From the NCBI GenBank assembly GCA_032718475.1, contig JAUCBJ010008594.1, positions 62,001 to 126,000 on the forward strand: a DNA stretch of 64,000 nt. The letters run 5' to 3'. The DNA is from Nemertoderma westbladi (Eukaryota > Xenacoelomorpha > Nemertodermatida > Nemertodermatidae). The notes under the pieces are model-generated. The model was not told the origin of the DNA. It did not search any database and worked only from the letters and a program-made list of their open reading frames with translations. Positions 32,749 to 42,439 of this stretch are shown piece by piece; the stretch's first letter is position 1, and every line of letters begins with the position of its first letter. Made by a program: the position numbers and the translations under genes.

Positions 32749-34299
32749 ATGACTGAGTTGATATAAGATGATCTTGGTATCAGGGAGCGATATACTCTAC
32801 CGTTGCAAGCGTTTGTTGATAGCTTAATATGCGGCGACGCTAGTCCAACTACTACAGAGGACGATGGTCATTATATCGAACCGCCAATGTCCCAGGAGCA
32901 ACTCACTCGTGAATTGGACTATCGAAAATTCACTGCTCGCTATACGCATCGTAATGGTACGCATATGGACTTCTTAACTACTGGTCATCCTATCGATTTA
33001 CACGATACGGATGATGTCGACACCGAAAGGGAAATGGTCCTATTTAAATATCATACCCAGTGGAGTCGGAACGATAAACTGAGAATCGAATGCGAAAATT
33101 CTATTCGAAATCGACTTGAAAGAGAAGACGTTAAAGAACCGGATAAACGCAGTGACTCCAACGTATATTTGGAATTCTTGAGAGAAACATTGTAAAACTG
33201 AAGAAAGATCACCAGCGTTTCCCCTACAAGACGTGCGTTTTTGGTATTATTGCGATGAATGCCCAAGACCCAACCAACAAACGGAAAGACATAAACATCC
33301 GCGGAGACGTTGCTCTAAACACAGTTTTACTCGCTATATTTACGGGAGTTTCGAGCGAAACTTGTTCGATGTATCACCTACGCTCGCTCGATTCAAATGA
33401 TCCTTAAATAAACCTATGATCAGAGTTCCGGAATACTCGGTCAGACCTCCTCACTCCCTAGTGAGACCTCAGACTCTTGATCCTAATAGTATCACGGATC
33501 CTCCCGAACTGTACTCACTGTTCAAAGATCTAGTGTTACCTGAACAATTAGTCGGTGGCACTCCGGTTGTGGGCTCCCTAAATATTCGCCCATCTTACCT
33601 AGTCGGATTGGGACGCGGACATCTAATATCGCCATTCAACCGTATCATCGTCCCGGTTTAACCCGATACAACCTGTCACCGAGGTGGAGGAGAGAGTTGT
33701 ACGAAACGCGTTGGACACTATTCGTCAAAAGATTGGAAAAGGAACCTACAATTGTTTAGAGAAACGTAAATTGCAGCAGCAAGTCCAAGCGGTAAACGAA
33801 TTAGCTTTATCTCAGTTCGATCAGGAAATCCAGAATCTCTAAGAAGATATCAAACTTGGACGACTCTACTTTCTGCAAGAGTTTTGGACGAATGCTTTCA
33901 ACGACAAGCGGAGGAAAATCAGCTCGTGGAGAAGCATATCGATCCCGATAGAGCCCTAGAATGCGAGTTGGAAAGAATCATCAAACCGAGGAAATTTCTC
34001 ACTACACACGGTCCACCTACCGCTCTCGTGCAAACGACCCGTCAGGGACCAGTAAGAGCTGCTGTCTTAAAACGCGCTCTCAAGGTTGTTCGACCTCGTT
34101 CCACTGAGGTTAATACCGATCAACGGGTACCTCGACCGGTGGATACACCGACCGTAATCCTAAACCTTCCGATGCAATTGTATTGCACCCTTCACCCAGG
34201 AGTTATAGCCCTCCTAGTAAAGTGGCTCGCCCCAAAGAGAAAAGGACTCTTGCTAGCCTCAAAAAACTGCATAAACGCCGTCCGCGCAAGAAAGACTAA
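32749..34299 (+). pseudogene. Third ORF of the younger BEL/Pao copy, internally deleted
   Basis: The start ATG at 32749 (MTELI) is followed at once by TAA (32764-32766), where the older copy has GAA. The next open piece begins LQAFVDSLICGDAS and runs to 33195, followed by degraded coding to about 33840 and then FQRQAEENQLVEKHI (about 33890). At about 33935-33955 the sequence jumps to CELERIIKPRKF, which lies near the C-terminus in the older copy, so about 2.5 kb including the zinc knuckle is missing. It ends with a basic tail (KKLHKRRPRKKD, stop 34297-34299). Combining both copies, the ancestral protein would be roughly 1,300-1,400 residues. The function is unknown. Confidence 0.6.
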
Positions 34300-34369
34300 C
34301 TGTTTAGAGTATTTTTATATTTTAGAAACTGTGATTTTTTATATTTTATAGAATTAAATCCCATTTTCT

Positions 34370-34377
34370 GGGAGCGG
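34370..34377 (+). promoter_or_regulatory. Polypurine-tract-like site before the 3' LTR
   Basis: GGGAGCGG lies immediately before the TG of the 3' LTR, with one C in an otherwise purine run. The same eight bases precede the LTR of the older copy (minus strand, 15973-15980). Position and conservation suit a plus-strand primer site. Confidence 0.55.
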
Positions 34378-35584
34378 TGTAAAGGCTTTTGCGGATCTAG
34401 CTAGTCATTTTCCCCGCAAAGTACTCTGTAGGTGTTTTAGCGGACATAAAAAGCCGTTTTCTTACTGTGTAGGTGTTTTAGTGGACATAAAAAGCCATTT
34501 TTCTGTATGTGTACTTTAGCGGACATAACAAGCAATTTTATGCCGCAATACGCCAAAATACTCTTAATACAGTGTAGTTCAGATGACGACATCTATCAGC
34601 TGATATGTCGACATGGAGCTTTTGGCTTTCTTTGTTCAGGCTCACTCACTCGACCAATCAGAGCGATTTTCATTTTATTTGCACAGAAGCCTCCGGGAAA
34701 TCGCGCAATGCATTATGGTCTTTGTTTACCTTTTTTCCTGAGCCCAGAACATCGGCTTTGTAATTATTCTGTGTTTCAGACTTTAGCCAAACATTAGAAC
34801 GGCTTTGATTATAGAAACGTATAACTGTTATCAAATCAATGCATAATTCACAACAAACCAAATCATACACTGCATATCATACTATACATACCTTTCACCG
34901 CATTATTTTACTGCTATTTACTGTCGGTTATTAATTGTTATCAGTTGATGGATATGTTGTTATATTTGGAGAATATCGATAAATAATCATAAAACCCCAA
35001 TCTTCTTGATATACTGAAGGTTAGAGAGACCGGTTACATATAGCAATTGCGACTTACATTATAGTGGTTTTGGAGTGAATTGAATGCTATTTCATAGACC
35101 CTACATGTGTCAGTTGCTGTTCTCCTTATATATGATTAAAATTAGTGAAGGTCGGCAGATCAGTGTGCAGCAGTGTGCGGTAGTGTGCATGAGTGTGATA
35201 GATAACAAAGCATTTCCTAAAGAATGCGCCTTATACGAAAATCAATAGCCATCCCGTTGTGTTTAGTGTAAGTCATAACTCTGTTTACATACTTAGAGCG
35301 CCATGTCCTAAAGTAACTGTTAATATTTCCCGAAAGTAAATAATATTTGTCAGAGATATTATAGTAACGATCAATCGAATAGTACAGTAAGCCTACACCG
35401 CAATAAGGTCAGAGCATCCAAATCCAGTCTCCCTTAACCGTGGGTGAATGATCGCGCATAGGCTGGCTTCGGCTAATGTAACTTTATGTGTATCAAATAC
35501 TTGTTATAGGCTAAAGTCGATTTATAACCTAGAAGACACCTAAATTTGGCAGGTTAAACTGCTAAAGGTCTAAAAGCGCGAACA
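34378..35584 (+). repeat. 3' LTR (1,207 bp)
   Basis: Equal in length to the 5' LTR and nearly identical. Substitutions seen by eye include G for A in ATGCCGCAATACG and A for G in CGACATGGAG. It directly follows the third ORF trailer and is followed by the CAAAG duplication. Confidence 0.92.
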
Positions 35585-35589
35585 CAAAG
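35585..35589. other. Target-site duplication CAAAG (right)
   Basis: Second copy of the five bases found at 19052-19056. The sequence beyond it (minus strand) is the N-terminal part of the older third ORF. Confidence 0.85.
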
Positions 35590-36087
35590 CTAATTCTTTT
35601 ACCGCTTGGACTTGTTGTTGCAATTTACGTTTGTCTAAACAATCGTAGGTTCCTTTTCCGATCTTTTGCCGAATCGCGTCCAGTGCGTTCCTTATAACAC
35701 TTTCTTCTACCACGGTGACAGGTTGTATCGGAGTCAAACCGGGATGATCATACGGGTTGAATGGAGATATTAAATGTCCGCTTCCCAATCCGGCTAGGTA
35801 GGATGGGCAAATATCTAAAGTGCCCACAACCGGAGTGCCACCGACTAATTGTTCGGGTAACACCAGATCTTTGAACAATGAGTACAACTCAGGAGGATCC
35901 GTCATACTATTAGGGTCGAGAGTCTGTGGGCGCCCTGGGGAATGAGGAGGTCTGGCCGAGTATTCTGTCCATTGTCTTCTGTCGTATATTGACTCGCGTC
36001 GCCGCTTATCAAACCATCAACAAACGCTTGTAGCGGTAGAGTATATCGCTCTCTGATACCAAGATCATCTTCTATCAACTCAGTCAT
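35590..36087 (-). pseudogene. Third ORF of the older BEL/Pao copy, N-terminal part
   Basis: Read from 36087 (MTELIEDDLGIRERYTLPLQ) down to the insertion point. It shows the intact start that is mutated in the younger copy. About 550 bp present in the younger copy (about 32872-33428) are missing near 35950, which shifts the frame. The next block (TDPPELYSLFKDLVLPEQ, from 35905) runs to KELAL at the CAAAG site and continues at 19051. Start context and sequence agree in both copies, so MTELI is probably the true N-terminus. Confidence 0.65.
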
Positions 36088-37918
36088 AGTTGCTATATGA
36101 GTTTATCTAGATTACAACGAATGAGGCTAGCGGGTGTCGCCACCTTCAATCCCCCTCTCTGCCCCCGGACAGCCCTGAGGTCCTCAGGGCTGATGTACTG
36201 CTGTCGCTGTGCCCCTCGCCAACGCAGTAGCCACACAACGACAACAATAACCAGCGCGAGTCACTCTACTGTCCGTCCCAAGAGCTCGAATATACTAGAG
36301 GTACTTGATACAGATGTAGGATAACTTTCACAATTGCGGCTCGCTACTGTAAACATACTTTAGTAGTAACATTCACCTATAAATACACAAATTCCACATT
36401 CCTGCCACAATTTGTACAAATTAGAGCCATTTGTCCAGTAGTCAGATGCCTTCCAGAATGCCACGTTATTATTATGTATTCTTAGATACTATCAAGGCGC
36501 TATTTATTACACATGCTATTCAATGGGGTAAGCTCTCTATTGTTCTTTTAACTCACTTCTAATTCTAGGGTGGTTGTTACTATGGTGACATTATGCAAAG
36601 CTAGCGGTAGAATTAGGGTATTTATCATGCATACAGATCTGGGATGCTATTTAATAGTGACTCTTGGGTTATTAATATTCCCTTTATATATGATTTTTAT
36701 TAATTTTGTCGGATATTGTCTGTACACTGGAGATTCTCTCACACTGATATGCTTAATAGGGTGAATCTCCACTCCAATGATCTATTAATTAACGGAATTT
36801 TGGGAATGTTAATAAATTGTATAAAATGACAATTTATTTGATTCATGAGAGGATATGAATTTAAATTTATTCCCGTAAATTTTATTATTTAATATTAAAA
36901 TAGACACAGTTTTATTCCAGAACATGTCTGGTCATGATCCTTGATTCCAGAAATTTTGTCTTTTAAGGGTATCGGTAAGTACTACGATATCTTAATCGAC
37001 TAAAATTTTAGAGGATCTAAGGGTTTAACAGATTTTTATATCAACATTTGTTATAATAATGTTGTGAATATTTAACAAATAGTTAATATTAGGATGGGCA
37101 CCGATTTATTCCAGAACATCTCACTGATTCTAGAATTTTGTCTTTCAAGTATATCGGTGGGTGCCGCGATATCTTAATCGACTAGAATTTCAGAAGGTCA
37201 AAGGGTTTAACAGATTTATGGGTCAAAGATTTTAACAGATTTACTTTGACAGTGCTACTGTTAAATGGACATCTTTCTTAGTTTTTAGTTTAGTTTAGTT
37301 TATTTCGCCACACATGTTAAAATACATAAATACAACAAACAATTATACCTGGCATCACTTATAAATACGCTACTGCGTGTTACACGGGATTGTTGCTAAA
37401 TAATAATAAACACGGGGAATAAAATTATTACACAATTATACAGTAGGTTTTCCACTGTTTCAAAAATTAATAATTCTACTATATGTATTATTTAAAATAC
37501 GGTACGAGAGCAATATTGCAAGAAGCAATGTCAGTGAGAAGAGGCAAGTCATTTCCAAGGTCTACCCAGAGCTTGGTTTAGCCGAGACACGAGGATCTGA
37601 ACTTTGCATTCCTAATACTCTACTTTACCAATAATACCTAAGTATAGTAGGAGTGGTATAGATTGTACTTTAATAAATACTGACATTTCATCTTACTGTA
37701 GTCACGTATTTATAGTATGATACGGACAGTAAGGAAAGAGAAAACGATATATTATACTAAGTAATTAAGTAATAAAATACGAAATATATTGCACTAATCT
37801 ACTGAGTAATCGTTTAAAATATTATTCTACTAAATAAAATTAAATAAAACGATCACAATAATATAAATTACATAATAATGCGTACATAAATATAAAATAA
37901 AACAAATAAGATTACAGA

Positions 37919-38345
37919 AGGCGGGGTAGCTCAGTTGGTTGAGCGCCGGGCCTACTACTACTACTAGGATCGGCATGCTGCATTGCAGCTGCATTTTTAA
38001 GAATGCTGTGCCGGCTTGTCAACAAAATTGCACCGCCACAACTCCCTATCACCCATGACATTTGCTAGATCATCCGCATCTTTAAGGCCAGTGTCCTTTA
38101 AGATGCGTCTCAAGAAAGTCATGGGCTGTCCACCATGCTCCACCGGGCCTGCAATCTAATGGTTGTAGGTTCAGCCCCGCCAGGGTCCACTCAGCCTTTC
38201 ATCCACTGGGGTCGATAAAATGAGTACCAGTTAAATAAATGGGAGCAAATCTTGGGATAGGAGTAGCGCCCACCCCTACCCTCGGGTAGCAGCTATCGAA
38301 AGAGGAGCCTTCGGGTCGCCTCCGGCTTCGGCCGACTGTTTGCTT
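37919..38345 (+). repeat. tRNA-derived SINE (MetaSINE-like core) split by a LINE fragment
   Basis: The 5' part has an A box GGGGTAGCTCAGTTGGTTG and, after the insertion, a B-box-like TGTAGGTTCAGCCCC. The body contains TCAGCCTTTCATCC and GGGTCGATAAAATGAGTACC, words I associate with the central domain of cephalopod and other MetaSINE-type elements. It ends near a poly(T) run. A related body in reverse orientation lies at about 46945-47105. The assignment to MetaSINE is from memory of the core motif. Confidence 0.65.
37954..38142 (-). mobile_element. 5'-truncated RTE-like LINE fragment inside the SINE
   Basis: A 189-bp piece equals the 3' end of the LINE at 38822-41075. It begins on the left with the (CTA)n tail, the complement of the LINE's (TAG)n end. 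It is flanked by CCGGGCCT at 37946-37953 and 38143-38150, an 8-bp target duplication within the SINE. This is typical of target-primed insertion with 5' truncation. Confidence 0.75.
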
Positions 38346-38399
38346 TTTTTTTTTGAAAACAAATAAAATAATAGAGTCACACACCCGCTCCAATCGCTG

Positions 38400-38735
38400 T
38401 TATGTTGTGGAGTCCCTAGATGTTTGTTGGATTAGGGAGGTGGTCGTGGGAAGAGTCTCTTGTTTTCCGTAGTTGCCGGACAACTCTCGGTCTCTTTCCA
38501 ATAAACATAAACGACCAACCGGGCGATTAAGTTGTTGAGTTTCAAAAACGATTCCAGGTTTCTTGTAGTTAAGTAGCATGACTACGAGTTTCACCGATCT
38601 CACTAAACCATCATCGGATATATGAGTCTCGATGATACGACCTGTCTGCCACCTCTTACGGGGAAGATCTGATTCCACAATGAGGACCATGTCTCCGGCG
38701 CTGACATTTTCTTGCTGCACAAACATTAGAGAACG
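38400..38735 (-). pseudogene. C-terminal end of pol (integrase) of the older BEL/Pao copy
   Basis: The minus strand encodes about 110 residues closely matching the last part of the younger integrase, including SAGDMVLIVESDLPRKRW and LNRPVGRLCLLERDRELSG. The match starts abruptly at about 38735, so the rest of the older gag-pol is missing or lies elsewhere. Its position upstream of the spacer and third ORF on the same strand repeats the order of the younger copy. Confidence 0.75.
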
Positions 38736-38821
38736 AAGCTTAGACGAGTTATTATGTTTACGACATAATCGCCATATTATTGACATATTACGACAAATTA
38801 TGTTTACTTTAGAACACATCA

Positions 38822-41075
38822 ATGACTACTGCTAGGATCGGCATGCTGCATTGCAGCTGCATTTTTAAGAATGCTGTGCCGGCTTGTCGACAAAATTGCG
38901 CCGCCACAACTCCCTATCACCCATGACATTTGCTAGATCATCCGCATCTTCAAGACCAGTGTCCTTTAAGATGCGTCTCAAGAAAGTCATGGGCTGTCCA
39001 CCATGCTTATTCACTCCATGAGGCTGCCAAAGTACAAGATTATGCACTGGCAGGTCCTCACAGCGAAAGCAATGTCCTGCAAAGCGGATGCGATTTTGTT
39101 CTAGTGTCAAGCTTGGGGGAACCAATAAGACACCTCCAATGTTATATAGCGTCTGGTTGGAGATGTGTGCATTGTACTTGACACAATGAACCAGGCGTAG
39201 CATCCTTGTGAATGTGCCATCCAGAGATTTAAAATGTTTAAGGTAGTGGCAAGCCGACTTAAGGGCGTCACAATCAGTCATCAGTCTGATGTCTCCTTCT
39301 GCATTGCATACCGGTACCGGTGTTTCATACTTTTGTGTTTTGTAGTTTTACCAGTTTGTTTAAGTAATCAGGCCCTGACGATACCCCAACGGGGAGAAAT
39401 ATATAGGCCGTTGTTTAATTATCTTTTAATTGTCTTTCGGGGCTATAAAACTCCTGTTCCACCAACCCCTTGTAATGGATCCAGAGATTTGGTGTCCTCA
39501 GCAGTTAGAGCCCAGCATGGACTCCCATAGAGGAGCACTGGAACTACTGCTGCTCTAAATAATCTGACCTTAAGTTTCCGAATAATTCTCGGTGACTTCC
39601 AAATCCTGGAAAGCCTATTCAAGGCTGCCCATGCCTTTCCCTTACGTATTCGAAGGTCCTCACCTGACTTCCGGATCCATGATCCCAGGTAACAGAAGTC
39701 ATCCACATGCTCAAGCATACCATCTTTTGAGCTTATGGTCATCCGATCAGAGACTTGCTGAGGACTTTCAAAGTTAACTGTCAAAATTTTGGTCTTTCTG
39801 GAGTTAATAAAAAGACTAACACTAGAAGCAGCATTTTCTAATGAGCTGAGGAGCCGTTGGGCTCCCTCTAGTGATTCATTCTGAGAGCACTCCTAAGTCA
39901 TCAGCAAAGTCTAGATCAGTTAGGTACTTGGCAGGATTTCCTCGACTTCTGGAGCCCGTAGGTGGAGTTATCATCATAGGACATGCGTAGAACATAGTCA
40001 ACCACAATTATGAACAAGAATGGTGCAAGTGTGTCTCCCTGGAGGACGCCCCATAACACTTCAAATGGTTTTGTGTCACCGTCAACAGTAGACACAAATG
40101 TTGTCGAACTATCGTATACTGATCTGATTGCTGCAATAATTTCATCAGGAATCCCATATAATGAAAGTATGCTGAACATACGTGAGCGAGAGACTGAATC
40201 AAAGGCTTTGAAGAAGTCAACAAAGATAACAGCCAGATGCCTGTCTTTCATTTTTGATAACTCTTCAATTATCCTTCTAAGTGCCAAAATGGGCTCCATG
40301 GTCCCACGACCTTTACGGAACCCATTCTGATTTCCACGGAGCAGTCTCTCAATGGGATCCCTGATGCGATTTAATAGAATACTATTGTATAGCTTTGCAG
40401 CAATCGAGATCAATGAGATTCCCCGAAAAAAACCATAGATTGTTAGGTTGCCCTTCTTGGGAACAGGCACCAACTTATATGTTTTCATTTCTTGTGGGAC
40501 TCTGTTGTTCGGTTCATGTCTACTATGATGGGATAGATGAGCCTTAAACACTCAGGTATTTTAAAGACCTCAGGGGGAACACCATCTACTCCACTGGCAC
40601 GATTGGTCTTAATGCTCTTTGCAGCAGCCTTCACTTCTGCAAAGGAGATATCACCAATGGGAATATCTGGGAGTACAGACTCAGACACTTTTACTTCTAT
40701 AAAGTTATCAGGCAATACCCTGTCATTATTGAGGAGCTTTTCAAAGTGGGCCTTCCAACCATTGAGGCGATCGGCTGGTGATTCAGCCTTAACCTTGGTG
40801 GTTGGTTGGCTTTTTCGACCAGCAAGCAAGTTGATCGATCTCCATGCCTGGGATGATTGCCTGCTGTCGTCAGCATCATTGATGGCATCAACCTGTTGGT
40901 TTATTAGCTCCTGTAAATTAACAGAGTACTGCCTGTTCAGGGACCTAGATGCAGCCTTAACTGCATTCTTGGCCGCTGTAGTCTGTTTGAGTCGGGACTC
41001 TTTCTGCGCCTTGTAGAGGTCATTTCGGCACTTCTGAATTTTGTTGTCAGTCCAGGGGGCCCGGCCCTTTTCCTG
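38822..41075 (-). mobile_element. RTE-like LINE, 5'-truncated and mutated
   Basis: The minus strand encodes a non-LTR reverse transcriptase in several frames (41075-40485, 40551-39916, 39784-39491, 39218-38865). Visible are GWKAHFEKLLN, IKTNRASGVDGVPPEVFK, LVPVPKKGNL, GNQNGFRKGRGTMEPILALR, FVDFFKAFDSV, LQGDTLAPFLFIIVVDYVL and the catalytic FADD at 39897-39908. The C-terminal part has CYLGSWIRKSGEDLRIRKGK and RFAGHCFR. The 3' end carries a short CTA/TAG tail. The motif style fits RTE-type LINEs. The endonuclease domain is absent, so it is 5'-truncated at about 41075. Frameshifts and an insertion (39231-39478) make it inactive. Confidence 0.8.
39231..39478. mobile_element. 248-bp insertion in the LINE with a 12-bp target duplication
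   Basis: The LINE reading frame is interrupted between the codons for KSLD and GTF. ATCCAGAGATTT occurs on both sides, at 39219-39230 and 39479-39490. The insert has no coding capacity that I trust and contains ATACCGGTACCGG. A 12-bp duplication suggests a non-LTR or SINE-type event. I do not recognise the family. Confidence 0.6.
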
Positions 41076-41079
41076 TTTC

Positions 41080-41769
41080 GAGGGTATACAGGAACTGTTT
41101 CTGCAGCTGCTAACGTATGGTAGACCCCTCGTAGGTGTCCCTTGCAGATGCGACGGTTGTGGCGCTGGGTTTGATCTCAACCACGGGTTGAATTGTAAGA
41201 AGGGTGGTCTAGTGATTCAGCGTCATAACGAGCTCCGCGACGCAGTCGGTGACCTCGCGGCCCTGGCATTCGGACCGCGAAACGTTATGCTCGAGCCAGT
41301 GGTCCGCGAGCAGCACGAGGATGGCGACGGGGCTGGTCTGCGATGCGATGTCGGCATTAGGGGAGCGTTCAGTACCCAGACACAGGCGTTGATTGACATA
41401 CGTACAATTAACCTTGACGCCGTGTCTTATGCTGGGCGCTCCGTGAGGTCGGTATTGGAGTCAGCGGAAGAGGAGAAGAAACGCTTATATACAGCCGCAG
41501 TTTCCGCCCGCCGAGGTGATTTCTCCCCTTTCGTCGCCTCATGCGACGGCATACTGGCACCGCAGGCCAATAAGCTGTTGCGAATCATCGCAGACCGCCT
41601 ACACACCAACTGGGGGAAACCATACAGTTCGGTAATGGGGTGGGTGCGTGCACGCATATCGTTCGCGATAATCCGCGGCACTTCCCATTGCCTGCGAGGG
41701 TCGCGGGTGAGATGGCGAAGCGGTTTGGGGCTTGAGGACGGCGCCGGGATACCAGGGGGCTTTGCTTAG
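41080..41769 (+). pseudogene. Zinc finger and endonuclease-like C-terminal fragment of a retroelement
   Basis: About 225 codons are open. The fragment starts with a zinc-finger-like CDGCGAGFDLNHGLNCKKGG (C-x2-C-x7-H-x3-C) followed by RHNELRDAV. Next come LRCDVGIRGAF and LIDIRTINLD, then FSPFVASCDGIL and WVRARISFAIIRG..CLRGSR. The order zinc finger, RHN, Arg-x-Asp ... Asp resembles the C-terminus of site-specific non-LTR retrotransposons with restriction-like endonucleases. The block from WVRARISF on matches the fragment at 20283-20869. The RT that should precede it is missing; the sequence upstream belongs to an unrelated LINE on the other strand. GC content is higher than the surroundings. 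Confidence 0.5.
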
Positions 41770-41952
41770 AGTGTTTGATCGATTATGCGGGGACTGGTAT
41801 GGTATATTACATAATTATTGCTCATTGTAACTGTGTAATGGAGTTGTTACCATCTGTACTGCAAGCAATATGCTATTGATCATTTAGTGCGTTTTTGCGA
41901 AAATTATAATATACATATCGGAATAATAAACGTTACGGTAGAGTGTAACATA

Positions 41953-42438
41953 CAGTACAGTAGGTAGTACCGTTAGTAGGCAGTACAGTACAGTAGGTAG
42001 TACCGTTAGTAGGCAGTACAGTACAGTAGGTAGTACCGTTAGTAGGCAGTACAGTACAGTAGGTAGTACCGTTAGTAGGCAGTACAGTACAGTAGGTAGT
42101 ACCGTTAGTAGGCAGTACAGTACAGTAGGTAGTACCGTTCGTAGGCAGTACAGTACAGTAGGTAGTACCGTTAGTAGGCAGTACAGTACAGTAGGTAGTA
42201 CCGTTCGTAGGCAGTACAGTACAGTAGGTAGTACCGTTAGTAGGCAGTACAGTACAGTAGGTAGTACCGTTAGTAGGCAGTGCAGTACAGTAGGTAGTAC
42301 CGATAGTAGGCAGTACAGTACAGTAGGTAGTACCGTTAGTAGGCAGTACAGTACAGTAGGTAGTACCGATAGTAGGCAGTACAGTACAGTAGGTAGTACC
42401 GTTAGTAGGCAGTACAGTACAGTAGGTAGTACCGTTAG
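41953..42438. repeat. 33-bp minisatellite, about 15 copies
   Basis: Tandem units of 33 bp share TAGGTAGTACCGTTAGTAGG and CAGTACAGTA, with a few units carrying GTTCG or GATAG variants. Because 33 is a multiple of three, frames on the minus strand stay open and give 11-residue repeats. I regard these as satellite DNA, not protein genes. Confidence 0.92.
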
Positions 42439-42439
42439 G

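Larger units (their letters stand above)
19057..35584 (+). mobile_element. BEL/Pao-type LTR retroelement, 16.5 kb, with an extra 3' ORF
   Basis: The element is bounded by two 1,207-bp LTRs beginning TG and ending CA, and by a CAAAG duplication. Inside are, in order, a retroelement endonuclease-like fragment (20283-20869), gag (22898-26067), zinc knuckles and protease (26052-27446), RT/RNase H (27446-29214), integrase (to 31042), a non-coding spacer, a third ORF (32749-34299) and a short purine-rich tract before the 3' LTR. I count about nine substitutions and no length change between the LTRs, which suggests a fairly recent insertion. The coding region has several stops and frameshifts, so it was either copied in trans or has decayed since. 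It sits in the opposite orientation inside the third ORF of an older relative. No primer-binding site is obvious after the 5' LTR. Confidence 0.88.
36088..38399 (-). other. Spacer between pol and third ORF in the older copy
   Basis: This is the inverted counterpart of 31043-32748. Matches include the AATTCTAGTCGATTAAGAT-type repeats and the block around 37500-37640 that mirrors 31360-31510. It is longer because of a SINE (37919-38345, itself carrying a LINE fragment) and about 200 bp of extra AT-rich DNA at about 37275-37475. There is no supported coding sequence. Confidence 0.6.

Noticed and set aside
36097-36324. Plus-strand open stretch of 75 codons
   Set aside because: It lies in the non-coding spacer of the older BEL/Pao copy on the opposite strand and has no counterpart in the younger copy.
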